DNA of 64,000 nt from Druceiella hillmani (Eukaryota; Arthropoda; Insecta; Lepidoptera; Hepialidae): contig JAYKKI010000008.1 of assembly GCA_039881145.1 (NCBI GenBank), positions 30,114,501-30,178,500 on the forward strand, read 5' to 3'. The first letter of the stretch is position 1. Every line of letters begins with the position of its first letter. Shown in pieces: positions 12,860 to 22,688 of this stretch. A model generated the notes under the pieces. That model worked only from the letters and a program-made list of their open reading frames with translations, made no database searches and was not told where the DNA came from. The position numbers and the translations under genes are program-made.

Positions 12860-14948
12860 GCAAATTCACAAAATATGAACTTTAAAATGAATTTACAATT
12901 TTGTTCGCTTTAAACGTAGAATATTTAATGTATTGAACAAAATAATAATTTTTAAAATTGTTCAAGAACGAAATGAAATTACAAAATAAAAAGGTAGTCA
13001 TGAGGACTGCCGACAGAAGTGAAAACTGAAAACTGTGTTCTCCTTCCCCTTCCTCTTCCTTTTCCTTTACATTGCTACAAAAGCTTTTCACTAACTTGTA
13101 TCTCCCTCTCAACTTCCGTTCGTCTCGCCCGATCACACTTTTCGTAACGCTCTCGTCATGCATTCACCAGCTTACTCCCCAAGTCAAGCGTGCGTAAAGA
13201 AGTTTTACTTCAAACATGTTTTATCAGGGGTACTACTAACTTTGTCTTATTCAATACGAGATCGAAACACTGACCCCGACCGAACAAAACTATTACGATT
13301 CAAATATATAGTCGAATTCGTTCATCCGTAGACAAATAACACGCAGTTACAAGGCAAGTTTAGACTCGCACGCCAAACATAAAACGTGTCCTGTCTCCAT
13401 AAGGAGACTTTACGAAGACCGGGAAGAAAGCGAAGCGTCGAGATTTATCCTTTAGGGCGCTGAAGCCGACCTCAGTGGCCCTGCATTGAAGGCTCGCTTG
13501 ACCGGCGCTCGTAACATACAGTCCTATGAGCCTCGCTTTGTAAATTGTGCACATACCAACCCTCGGGACGAGTATCCTTCCTATCGGGGTGTTTTGTATG
13601 GCGGTTGCAAAGTTCACTGGGTTCTCATTACGAATGAATCATTCGATCCATGATCTCTATATTGTCCACTGTTATACTCAATGAGCGCACTTTCATACAA
13701 AAAAAATCTTAATCTCAGTTAAAAGTATTTTAATCTAATAAAGCATAATACGAATCGTGAACTATAACGTAATCCCCACTGCTTCGTGGTTTATAACTTA
13801 CTAAATGTCAAATAAAGTGAAAACCAGAATGTGGCACATTTGGAGTATCACTGTCTGTGTGCTTGGAATCTGACATAATCGGAGTATTTCTGATTTTACA
13901 GTTATCAATATCGATTTCACAATTTTACGATTAATATATTTTTACGTTCAATAAGTAGTTACACATTTAACGATTCGCTTTAGTAACATAAAAGAAAAAA
14001 TATGATTTACTGCTCACGTCAAAACAAAGTTTCTCAATTTGTACAATTGACGTCTGGAGGCTAAGTTGGACAAGCAAATACATACACACGCACGCATGCA
14101 CACACATATACTATAATACATTTAACAAAAATCTCTCAACCTATGTTACACGATTCAGCAACCCAAAGCCCATATCACAAAACAAAAATAAGTCACTGCG
14201 CAGACAGCACCCAGGGACAATAAATTCCTCCTCACTTTGCAGAATAGGACAAAAGGGCTGACATATTTCACTTAATGTCTCAATTTCATTGAAGGTCGCG
14301 ACTCTGAAATTTATTACTTAACCGTACAAAGTGACATTATAACATTTTATTACGACGTGAAAATAATAGAGAACGCCAGCGAATTAGTCCTTTGAGATTT
14401 TTCCTTGTAATATCCCTGCAATCATATTCACATAATATGCTAATTTTAAAGAAACTCTTTTAAGTCAGAGTATTATTTACTTATCAAAGTTAAAACATCA
14501 ACATTCGTAAAATTACTAACTTTAAATAGAACGTCTAATACAACGACTGACTTAAGGTCGAGAATATACCATTATAATGTCAGTTCATAAAGAATATGCA
14601 TATAATGCAGTATACATATCTTGATATTACGAGTATTTAAATTGTACATCGACAGACATAAATCGATAAGCGAGATGGAGAATGGCAGCGTGGAAAAGTC
14701 GTACATTCAATTACCATGACCAAACGCGTTTAAATGTTTACTCTTACGTTATCTACTATGAATAGGTCCTTCTTTTGATATTCATACATTGTATATATAT
14801 TTTGTATAGTATTTCAGTATTTATGTAAACGAAGTTGGCATTTTTACGGTTTTGTAATGAAACAAGGAACCTTTATAATTTCGTCATACGAATCCGTCCG
14901 TTATAGCTTTGTAGTTTTTTACTTTTAAACATATATGAGTAATAATAT
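12860..14948. other. No gene seen; one CpG-richer patch
   Basis: 13360-13617 is GC-richer than its surroundings and open for 85 codons on the minus strand, but the product has no recognisable motif. 14080-14109 is a short CA/CG-alternating run. The rest is ordinary AT-rich sequence. Confidence 0.45.
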
Positions 14949-15011
14949 ATGTGTGTATGTGCGTGTGCGAGCGCGTGCTCACACGCACGCATGCACGCGC
15001 CACACACACAT
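14949..15011. repeat. Alternating purine-pyrimidine tract
   Basis: A 60-base run of GT/GC steps (GTGTGTATGTGCGTGTGCG) passes into CA/CG steps (CACACGCACGCATGCACGCG, then CACACACACA). The two halves are roughly complementary, so the tract can extrude as a hairpin. Its alternating GC/GT composition is the classic sequence requirement for left-handed Z-DNA. Confidence 0.7.
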
Positions 15012-15665
15012 TAATATAATTTGTAATTTTAAATTTTAAATAAAAATCGTAATTTTTTTGAAATGCAGCTTCTCATTATGTAATACAAAATTGATCAATA
15101 CCTAAGAAAATAACATTCATTTTAGTATGCTTACATTTAAGTTAATTGTTTTAACTGATAGTTATGAAAACATAAAACTTGTTATGTTAAACATATCTTT
15201 ATCTTTTTTATGTCCATAAAAGCGTCGCTAGATATGTTTACAGAGAACGACTCTTTCACTCTATTGCATTTCCTAATATCCTTTAACCTTTGACTTAAGA
15301 AGATAAAATTTCTATGAAGTATTGAGTCAATATTTTAAACACATCTTTACGCTCGCCTACATGTTATATTACGTTTCTACTGTTAGTTTATTTTATATTG
15401 CTTGCATAAATATTAAGTAAAAGTAAATATTAAGTTAACGTCAAAAGTATGTTTAACTTTCATTAAATGGAATTCTAATTAAATAATTATTTCAAGCAAT
15501 AATGTGTTTTCTTACAAATATTATAAAGCTAATTTCATTTATTTAAATACGTCTTTATCCTAATATTATTGTGGTTCTTTCTTTTTGAAAATGAAATTAA
15601 ACACTTTAGAGACAAATTTCTAGAAGTTGATCTAATTTTAATTTAACGAAACAAGCTTTTATCTT
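15012..15665. other. No gene seen
   Basis: AT-rich unique sequence, featureless. Confidence 0.5.
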
Positions 15666-15701
15666 TATATATACATATATATGTACATGTATATATACAT
15701 A

Positions 15702-15779
<78 letters not shown>

Positions 15780-15781
15780 AA
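15666..15781. repeat. Compound microsatellite (AT)n/(ATGT)n followed by (AAT)n
   Basis: About 100 bases of TA repeats with interspersed ACAT/ATGT units are followed by roughly six AAT units. Both strands are open across it only because the repeat lacks stops in some frames. The tyrosine/isoleucine-rich translations are artefacts. Confidence 0.95.
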
Positions 15782-17587
15782 ACACAGAGTTACACGGTCG
15801 AATGGGCCGCCGAGAGGTGCTTTTGCAACATCACTTATCACAATCATATACCGCGCAGTCTGTAATCAATACCAGAGATAGAAGCAATGACTCACATGAT
15901 GCTTAGCCGTTGTGCTCGACGTCTACGTTGCGTAGATAACAACTCGTACAAATTAGATTAGTGCATCAATATATCATGGGGCCGTTAAAATATTATTCAG
16001 CTAATGTACAAAATACGAAGCTAAAACTTACAGTGATATAATGAATATTATTTTTATGCTAATAGCTAAGTACAATAGTACACAGTACAATAATACTGAC
16101 ATACATATTTGTGTACGTGACCTATATATGACTAATATTTTTCCAGCTGTTGCATTGTTTCATAAAATCAACCAACCGTTTTTTTTTTGCATTTACAAGT
16201 TCAACAGCTCGTTTCCGAGTATTTGTAAACTCGCTGCGATGAATTCTTATGAGTATTTTAAGTGAAATTTATTTTCGTAAACTCTAACGAAATCCCAATA
16301 AGACGAGCATTTGAATTAATTTTTTACAAGCATTTACTTTATTTTTGACAAATTTTAACCTATGCATATACTCATAGATTTGTAGAACACAGTTTCATAA
16401 AGTTAGGATTGTCTATATTATATTTCGATTATACTACTCTCAAATGCCTACAGTCTTTATCACCGATCATAGTGTAACAAATATTATTACAATTTCTGAT
16501 ATTCTCTTTTTCCAGGAAGAAAAAATATTTTTATGAAAATATGTATTTTATTACAAATGGAAGTTATACGAAATTTATGGACAATATTACTTTAGATCAA
16601 AATTAATTAAGGTAAATTAAGAAAATAATTGAGTAACTTTTCTAAACGAATATTCTCTATGTAAACCACTGTACCTACGATATTAAGATAAAAAAAATTA
16701 TATCTTTTCCAGAGAAAATTTATCACCCAACATGATTTTTAAAGTTTCATACCCAAAAAACCGGACCCTGTTCACCATATTCGTCTGTCTATGCTTTATT
16801 CTTTAAATTGTTAAAAATAAACGCTTTAAAATGATATATTTGCTATCAAGCGTATGATCGAAAATTTGTGCATGTTAATGAAGTTAATTCCTAATGATGT
16901 TAATGAACTAAAATTCCTTTGTGCATGTTAATGAAGGAATAATATAGCAAATATATGTTAACAAACTAAACAATAAAAAACGAAATTTGACCTCGAACAG
17001 GCGAAGTTTCCGCGACACCCATTTCAATTTAAATTTAAGACAGAAACCGGTTACTTTTTATATAACATTCCTGGTGGACTGTGAGAAACAAGAGACGAAG
17101 CTCTCTCCCCTATTCATTGTCACAAAAGGATGAGGGGTTGTGAGCACTCTTCGAAATGTGCGCTGCAAAGTAGCTTATCGCTACGATGACGTCAAAATAC
17201 ATGTAACACACTAACCAGTACAAACACATTTATACGAATTATGTTTATATTAATATAAATATCAGCTCCATATGAAACGTATATGTAAATAATATTTAAC
17301 GAATCTATTCTGCAATATTTGTTTACAACGAATTACTTGATGTGACTTTAGAACCAACGACTTAAAAATATTAAGATTTTGGACGTAAGTTTTCTTACCT
17401 TTGCAGATTTGGTTTGCATTATTTTGTGATTAAAAGTTTATTTAATATTTTGTTTAAAGTTGTTAGGGAATCAGCTAATGGTTAGAATTAATTTTATGTT
17501 ATATACACAGAAAATGGGTCTTTATTCTGAACCCATTTAGTTCAGATTTTGAAAAATTAAAACCGTTTAAAAAAAATTATGAAGCGA
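15782..17587. other. No gene seen; small mixed repeat near 16.85-16.96 kb
   Basis: ATATATTTGCTAT at 16834-16846 recurs inverted at 16944-16956. Between and beside them TTGTGCATGTTAATGAAG is directly repeated (16866-16883 and 16919-16936). A perfect CRE word TGACGTCA lies at 17187-17194. Otherwise AT-rich. Confidence 0.5.
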
Positions 17588-17595
17588 ATATCCAC

Positions 17596-18337
17596 TAGAG
17601 ATATAACGACTCGAATTCGTAAACCGATTCAAACCGATTTACGTTTATGACGACCGAATTGGTGTGACTCGTTCGATCGCTTACTGCGCTCGGTCCATAT
17701 ATCGCTCGCATAACTGAATCGAATGCATCGCCACATGTTCGAATTAAACCGAATGTACCTACGCAGTTTCTTTGATTTATTTATTTGCTCGTTCGGACAT
17801 GTTTTATTGTTTTAGTCTAGGAGTACTAAATCCTTACACGTAGGTTTTAATAACTGATTTTCGTTAGTTTGCTCAAGATGTGTTTTCTTTTTATAGAAAA
17901 GTTTTATTTCAAGTCTGTTAATTATTTAATTTATATATTTTGAATTACAATACCGGACCCGGAAAGAAGTCAACAGTTTCTGAAAAACCGATAGAGGGAA
18001 AACATTTGTGCAGAAAATTTTCTTTGTATTATAAATATTCCGGGAATACGAGCACGATGATGACGCAGATAAGAAAGAAGCATCCAGATTGCCTGCTCAT
18101 GTATATGGGCCAAGTGGTCCAGGTGAGATTTCTAACTTTGCGGAGTTTGATAATTTTGGTAGATTATTATCATTATTCAACCATCATTCTTCAACAATCT
18201 GATTAAATAAACTTAAAATGAACGAGTTCTTAAATAATCTAAATCGATTCAAGACACTATCCGATGAATGTTGCTTGTGACTTGATCAAATCGATTTGCA
18301 ACTCGGTTTGATGAATTTCCGAGTTGCCCCATCTCTA
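17596..18337 (+). mobile_element. hAT-family DNA transposon relic (742 bp)
   Basis: The left end reads TAGAGATATAACGACTCG. The right end, on the minus strand, reads TAGAGATGGGGCAACTCG, giving 18-base imperfect terminal inverted repeats of a type common in hAT elements. The 8 bases outside each end are ATATCCAC (17588-17595) and ATGTCTAC (18338-18345), a 6-of-8 match fitting the 8-bp target duplication that defines hAT insertions. Inside lies a degenerate BED zinc-finger frame with no catalytic domain, so the copy is an internally deleted, non-autonomous relic. Subterminal AACCGATT-type words recur near both ends and may be transposase binding sites. Confidence 0.8.
17940..18122 (+). pseudogene. 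Degenerate BED-type zinc finger, hAT transposase N-terminus
   Basis: A 61-codon open stretch inside the hAT termini contains KHLCRKFSLYYKYSGNT followed by RKKHP. This resembles the BED finger of hAT transposases, where a CxxC pair precedes a YKYSGNT/S-type segment and an H-x(3-5)-H/C pair. BED fingers bind the transposon ends. The first cysteine (about residue 24) and the last histidine (about residue 48) are present. The second cysteine and the first histidine are not (KFS and TQI in their places), so zinc binding is unlikely. The frame runs to CAG at 18120-18122, directly followed by GTGAGA, which looks like a 5' splice site. The catalytic RNase-H-like domain and dimerisation region are absent. 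Confidence 0.6.
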
Positions 18338-18345
18338 ATGTCTAC

Positions 18346-19067
18346 ATAAAAATATGTTCACATTAGTCTGACTTACAATATTAATATTTAACCACATTCA
18401 ATCCTACCAATTAATATAGTTTACACAACAATGCTATTCAACCATTACGCCTGGCAAGAATTAAACTTCGGAACAAGGAAAACCACCACTCAGTATTATA
18501 CACTTCATTGTTGGTATTAAACAATTTAGATAAAAGGGATAAAACTTGGTTAAGAGAATGATTAATGGTCTCCGAAATGATACGGGATTAAGAGGAAAGT
18601 CTCGAACTTAAATTGCAGATACTTAATATTATAATTAACCATTCGTTACTTAATTGCAAACGTAAGACACGGTAATAATATTAAGTTTGGAGAATTCGCA
18701 ATAAATATTTAACTCCTGTCGAGGCGAGAAATATACTGGAGTAAAGTGTCTGTAGCTATGTGTAGCCCCGTTTCCGGGTAACTTTGCAACAACTTTGCGA
18801 ACGATCTGCGACTGACGTCGCGAAACAATTCACCTGTTGTGATCGTTACGAGCTGGTATTCTAAATAAATTCTGAATATTTGAAACGAAAACAAGAACTT
18901 TCAAGCTGTGAATTTTGTATAATAAATTGTGCAAAAATGTACTTTACTAAGTATCTTAAAAAACTATATTTTTACAAATTTTCGGTAAATATTTAATATG
19001 TTGCAAGTTAGGCAATTACTTCATGCGAATACTACAATATTAAAAACTCTCATAACAATGTGGTACC
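18346..19067. other. No gene seen
   Basis: AT-rich spacer between the hAT relic and the long-TIR element. A 61-codon minus-strand frame at 18709-18894 has no recognisable motif. Confidence 0.5.
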
Positions 19068-19069
19068 TA

Positions 19070-19855
19070 TTAGCGGTCGAAATCGATTTCAGGCCGAACT
19101 AGTTTTATCTAGGCCAGACCAGTTTAGAAAACGCGTGTTAGGTTCAACTAGTTAAGCCTAGGCAATATCAGTTTGTCTTGATAATAAAATTCACACTTCA
19201 GTTAGCTACAAAGTGAAATAAACTCATTACTTCAGGCTAAACTAGTATCGTCTAGACAAAATTAAACGAGCCGTTGTAAATGATCAAATAAACATGTCGG
19301 ATCGTGTTAACGCTAGGATATCCCTGCCGCGCCTCTGCGGTTCTAATTTATATTTTCTACTCATCAAACCTAACCTAGGCTAACATAACCTAGCCTAACT
19401 TAGCCTGGCGTAACTTGACAGGATCTTGGAATTCAATGAAGGATGGCAGCTCTAAATATCCTATTAGAACGCACGAAACTGTACCATAAATAGATGTCAG
19501 TGCAGAAAAAAAGATACTGCCCAATTCCAAATGCCACAAAAGCACATCTGGCAAAAACAACAGTTGTTAGTTTTTATACCATAATCACTAACAGACACAA
19601 ATAAACGTTTAATTTTTCGATTTCTTTTCAATTTAGACAAATTTGATTTTAAGAAATAACCTTTGACATTTATTTATATTGATGATCATAACTCCTTATA
19701 TTATTACTTAACATCAGTTTTGGCTAGACGATACTTGGTTATTTAATATCTTAAATTGATATTTTTAGGTTATACTAATTGAACCTAACACGCTTTTCTA
19801 AACTAATTTCGCCTAGGCAAAACTAGTTCGGTCTTAAATTGGATTTGACCGGTAA
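19070..19855. mobile_element. Long-TIR non-autonomous DNA transposon, TA-flanked (786 bp)
   Basis: The first ~110 bases and the reverse complement of the last ~110 align well. Ends are TTAGCGGTCGAAATC on the left and TTACCGGTCAAATCC on the right. Both continue into CCGAACTAGTTTT, a TCTAGGC/CCTAGGC box, AGTTTAGAAAA and CGTGTTAGGTTCAA. TA dinucleotides sit at 19068-19069 and 19856-19857, the target duplication expected of Tc1/mariner-superfamily insertions. The box AACTAGT...CTAGGC recurs subterminally (near 19148, 19236), like clustered transposase sites. The middle has a CCTAAC-rich stretch (19366-19410) and no transposase. Superfamily assignment is an inference from the TA flank. Confidence 0.75.
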
Positions 19856-19857
19856 TA

Positions 19858-21389
19858 CATACGTGTATAGTCTGAAGGAAAATAACGTTCTGTTAGAAAA
19901 AAAATCAATGCGATGAGTTAGAAATTTTGAAGTAATAGACCAAAAATACACCTGCTCACGGTTTTCAGTTAAGGTATAAAATAATGTGGGAAGTAACGAT
20001 ATTTTTTCCTTTTTTCCATGCATAGATAATGACGTAAATATGTACATAATATTTTTAAGGTTAAAAGCGTCATATTAATATAAAAATTAACCAACATTTA
20101 CCGCATGTTCAGTCAGTATAAGCTATTTCCAAGTTGCAAGAAGCACCAGTCAGATTTCGATTAATTTCAGGTTTTAGTCTCAAATTTCTTAAAAAATATC
20201 GACATTTCGAAAAAAAAAAAGAAATGCTTATCAGAGCTAATGTAATGTCTTATGCTTATCATAATACCTTCATCAAAGTGAATGTGATATTGCAATGTAT
20301 AAAAGCAAATGTCATCACCCAATGTTTCGAATCAATATAAAAAAGTTTAAAGATAACACGTGTTCCTAATTGAATCTTATCAATGTTTAACTCCCAACTG
20401 TCAAACATTAACTTTCATTATGCGCTGCAATAAGCTCGACGACGCCTTATAAAATGTCAATGCGATTAAAATAACCGGTCTGAGGTGCTTTTGCTTACAA
20501 TCCGCGAACACTGGGCTCACGAATACAGGCCGCAACGGCGCGGCCGCCGGCAACCAAGGACGTGGCATGCGTCCGGGGCCGCAGCACCCAAACGTTATGA
20601 CGCCAGATAGAAATCAAATCAACCAAACTTTTTGCTTCGGTAAATTTAAATTGCAATCGGCAATTTCGCATTCTTCCCATAATGAAAAAAGTTTCGCAAT
20701 CGAATAGTCGGTTCAAAATATTTAAAAATTTTGAATTGGGGTTTATCGTTTCTATTTTACGTAACCTTAGTTTTCTAATGAACATTTAATAAACATTCGT
20801 CTGTCTAATGAAAATATTCTAATTTGACCTTCTGCATGTCTCACTCATCTCTCAGAAAAGACAATCACTTAATATTTCGTTAGTAAATAGAAAATTTAAT
20901 AGTAGTTACCGTTTTACACTAAATAAAAAATTACTTAATTATAGCGTGATAAGATAGATTGTACAATTGTATGAAATAATTTCCAGAGTTATTAAATTAA
21001 TACAGATGAACACTTAATTTCTTTTCGATCTATTCGCCTACACATTACGTCTAAGATTCCAATGAGTTTATTGCTCTTTGTAGGTAAACTAATAGTTTTT
21101 TTAATGTAAATTAATTAGTTTCATTTTAATTTTCAATTAAAACTAAACAAAGGCGATTTCGGCCAGTCTGCGACGATTACAAAGCGATACGAACAGACGC
21201 CAGCAGTTAATGAATTGTTTGCGCGCGACCAATTATTCTATGATTTATCGACGGGGGCGACTACCGCATACTGGCCAAACATCAGCCGACTGCTATTAAC
21301 GAGCTGGTGACCCCTCATAGTAGGAAACGGGTTTAGTTTCACATTTCATAAATTATGAGACGCATTATTTTGATATGCATTTTGCATAT
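19858..21389. other. No gene seen; GC-rich patches at 20.5 and 21.2 kb
   Basis: 20490-20600 is strongly GC/CpG-rich (includes GCGGCCGCCGG). 21150-21320 is moderately so. Neither shows a domain or RNA fold I recognise. They may be regulatory patches or transposon fragments. The rest is AT-rich. Confidence 0.45.
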
Positions 21390-22029
21390 TTAACCGTTTT
21401 AGTGCCATGGGTTTTTACTCATATATACTTAAAAATTCCAAAGAAATCTTTTGTTTTTGATGTCATTTACTCTTGTCTCGAAAAAAAACTGTATCTCTTC
21501 CTAAAATTATCGAATTTCAATAATTTTTTCGGTGTTTTCTTAATAAAAACTTGTACAAGGATAATAAAATACAAAGACAATTATGGAAATATATATTGTT
21601 AACAAAAATTATAACAAAACCTGAAATCAAGGTCATATCGTATGTTCGCAGTCCGGTACATCCTCCATATCAGCAAAATAATTGTTATCGTCACTATTAT
21701 CACTATCACTCAAAATTTGCATTACGCCAAATTGTGAAAGCTTCAAAAACGATCATTTTCACTCGAATTGTTTTCGTATTTCGACATTATGGGTTAAACA
21801 TTTTCTTTTCCTGGATCCTTTTTATATTGTAATTACTAATAATATTTTTTATAATTTGAACTTTATGTAACACGTAGAAAGATAAAAAAAATAGCGATGC
21901 GTGCGAGCGACCTCCCCTACCGCGCGCTAAACAGCAACTGATTTCGCGAGCGCTATCGCGCTCGTGGCAAATTTAGTTAGTACGCGGACGAGATGGCGCG
22001 ATGGCGCTCGTCGGCACCGTAATGGTTAA
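21390..22029 (-). mobile_element. piggyBac-like relic with TTAA flanks (about 632 bp inside)
   Basis: The left boundary reads TTAACCGTTTTAGTGCC (21390-21406). The right boundary, on the minus strand, reads TTAACCATTACGGTGCC (22029-22013). So there is TTAA at both edges followed by 13-base imperfect inverted repeats beginning CC. piggyBac elements duplicate TTAA and have termini starting with C. The right subterminal 120 bases are GC-rich with GCGCTCG/CGAGCGC words. Between the ends the minus strand holds a short, frameshifted acidic Ser/Asp-rich frame (separate entry). The copy is far too short for a transposase and is non-autonomous. Confidence 0.6.
21633..21787 (-). pseudogene. Possible piggyBac-type transposase N-terminal remnant
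   Basis: On the minus strand an ATG at 21787-21785 opens MSKYENNSSENDRF and then stops. After a frame change the sequence continues as LSDSDNSDDNNYFADMEDV before a stop at 21635-21633. A start codon followed by a Ser/Asp/Glu-rich segment is typical of piggyBac transposase N-termini, and it sits inside TTAA-flanked inverted repeats. There is no DDD catalytic core or C-terminal RING-like domain. The acidic stretch alone is weak evidence. It could also be chance translation of a TCA/TCG-rich tract. Confidence 0.35.
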
Positions 22030-22109
22030 GACACCTTATCGTATAGCTTATTTCCCATATTGTTATTAATGCACCTAGATGCAATATTTCACGTAGTTAA
22101 CAACGTTTC

Positions 22110-22290
22110 TAATTTCTATCACAGGTATTAGAGTAATCCTAACTAATATTGTCCTAACGAGTAATATTATAAAGGCGAAAATTAGTTCTTTATTTGTCTG
22201 GCACCTCACCTCAACATATCTCCGCGTTGCATACATACATATAGCCTGTATCAAGGAGATGAATATTTTATGTTTATTTCTTTATCCCGG
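22110..22290 (+). mobile_element. Decayed interspersed repeat (AATATTATAAA-GCGAAA type)
   Basis: The segment contains TCCTAACTAATATTGTCC, AATATTATAAAGGCGAAAA and, 100 bases on, TTTCTTTATCCCGGAA. This order of words matches a repeat I recall as very abundant in Lepidoptera genomes (unit reading like 'CTAATATTATAAATGCGAAAG ... TTTTTATCCCGG'). The match is from memory and the copy is strongly decayed. No ends were defined. Confidence 0.4.
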
Positions 22291-22492
22291 AACAGACTTG
22301 TAATAATTAAGAGAAAAAACTCGATTAGGCATAAAAGTATGTTAAGTACACTTACATAGTCAGTCGATAATATCGTCTTAATCTTACAAATAATATTGAA
22401 TATATTTGGCGTTAATTTTATAGAAATTCATTTTTCACAATTGAATGAAACTAAGTGATGTAGTATTATTTCTACTTTCTTTAAGTTCTTTA

Positions 22493-22533
22493 CCACGACC
22501 TAGGTTTCGTTGTATTACAACATCTTCAGATAG
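22493..22533 (-). other. Hammerhead-like motif, left arm of copy A
   Basis: On the minus strand the core CTGAAGA (22529-22523) is followed by GTTGT-AAT-ACAAC, GAAA, CC-TA-GG, TC and GTGG. The 5' half of stem I reads CTAT here rather than CCAC. It can still pair with GTGG through one C-G, one A-U and two G-U pairs. Activity is untested. Confidence 0.35.
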
Positions 22534-22580
22534 GCTATTAGCAAAGATTATATGGGCTATCAGTAATATATGCTAATAGC

Positions 22581-22621
22581 CCACCTGAAGATGTTGTAAT
22601 ACAACGAAACCTAGGTCGTGG
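22581..22621 (+). other. Hammerhead-ribozyme-like motif, right arm of copy A
   Basis: The order of parts follows a minimal type-I hammerhead: stem I CCAC (22581-22584) with GTGG (22618-22621); core CTGAAGA (22585-22591), which fits CUGANGA; stem II GTTGT (22593-22597) with ACAAC (22601-22605) and loop AAT; GAAA (22606-22609); a very short stem III (A-U plus CC/GG, 22609-22616); and C at 22617 as the expected cleavage nucleotide. One extra T (22592) at the base of stem II and a 2-base stem III loop depart from the consensus, so this may be a degenerate, inactive or coincidental fold. Short stem III hammerheads are known from Penelope-like elements. Confidence 0.4.
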
Positions 22622-22688
22622 TAAAGAACTTAAAGAAAGTAGAAATAATTCTACATCACGTAGTTTCATTCAGTTGCTTACAAATAAT

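Larger units (their letters stand above)
22395..22676 (-). mobile_element. Foldback retroposon-like element, copy A (282 bp)
   Basis: Two long arms are inverted repeats of each other. Both contain AAGAACTTAAAGAAAGTAGA and the box ACGAAACCTAGGTCGTGG. The left arm is longer, reaching an end that reads ATTGAATATATTTGGCGTTA on the plus strand; the right arm stops at GTTTCATTCAGTTG. The element is flanked by an exact 12-base direct repeat CTTACAAATAAT (22383-22394 and 22677-22688). By alignment with copy C the element runs on the minus strand: short inverted arm, centre, full arm. The arms carry a hammerhead-like motif. No coding sequence. A Penelope-like origin is inferred, not shown. Confidence 0.75.

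Noticed and set aside
15665..15881. Overlapping frames on both strands at 15.7 kb
   Set aside because: They are translations of the AT microsatellite.
19366..19410. Interstitial telomere repeat (CCTAA)n, the insect telomere unit
   Set aside because: The run is a degenerate mix of CCTAAC, CCTAGG and CCTAGC inside a transposon, not perfect TTAGG units.
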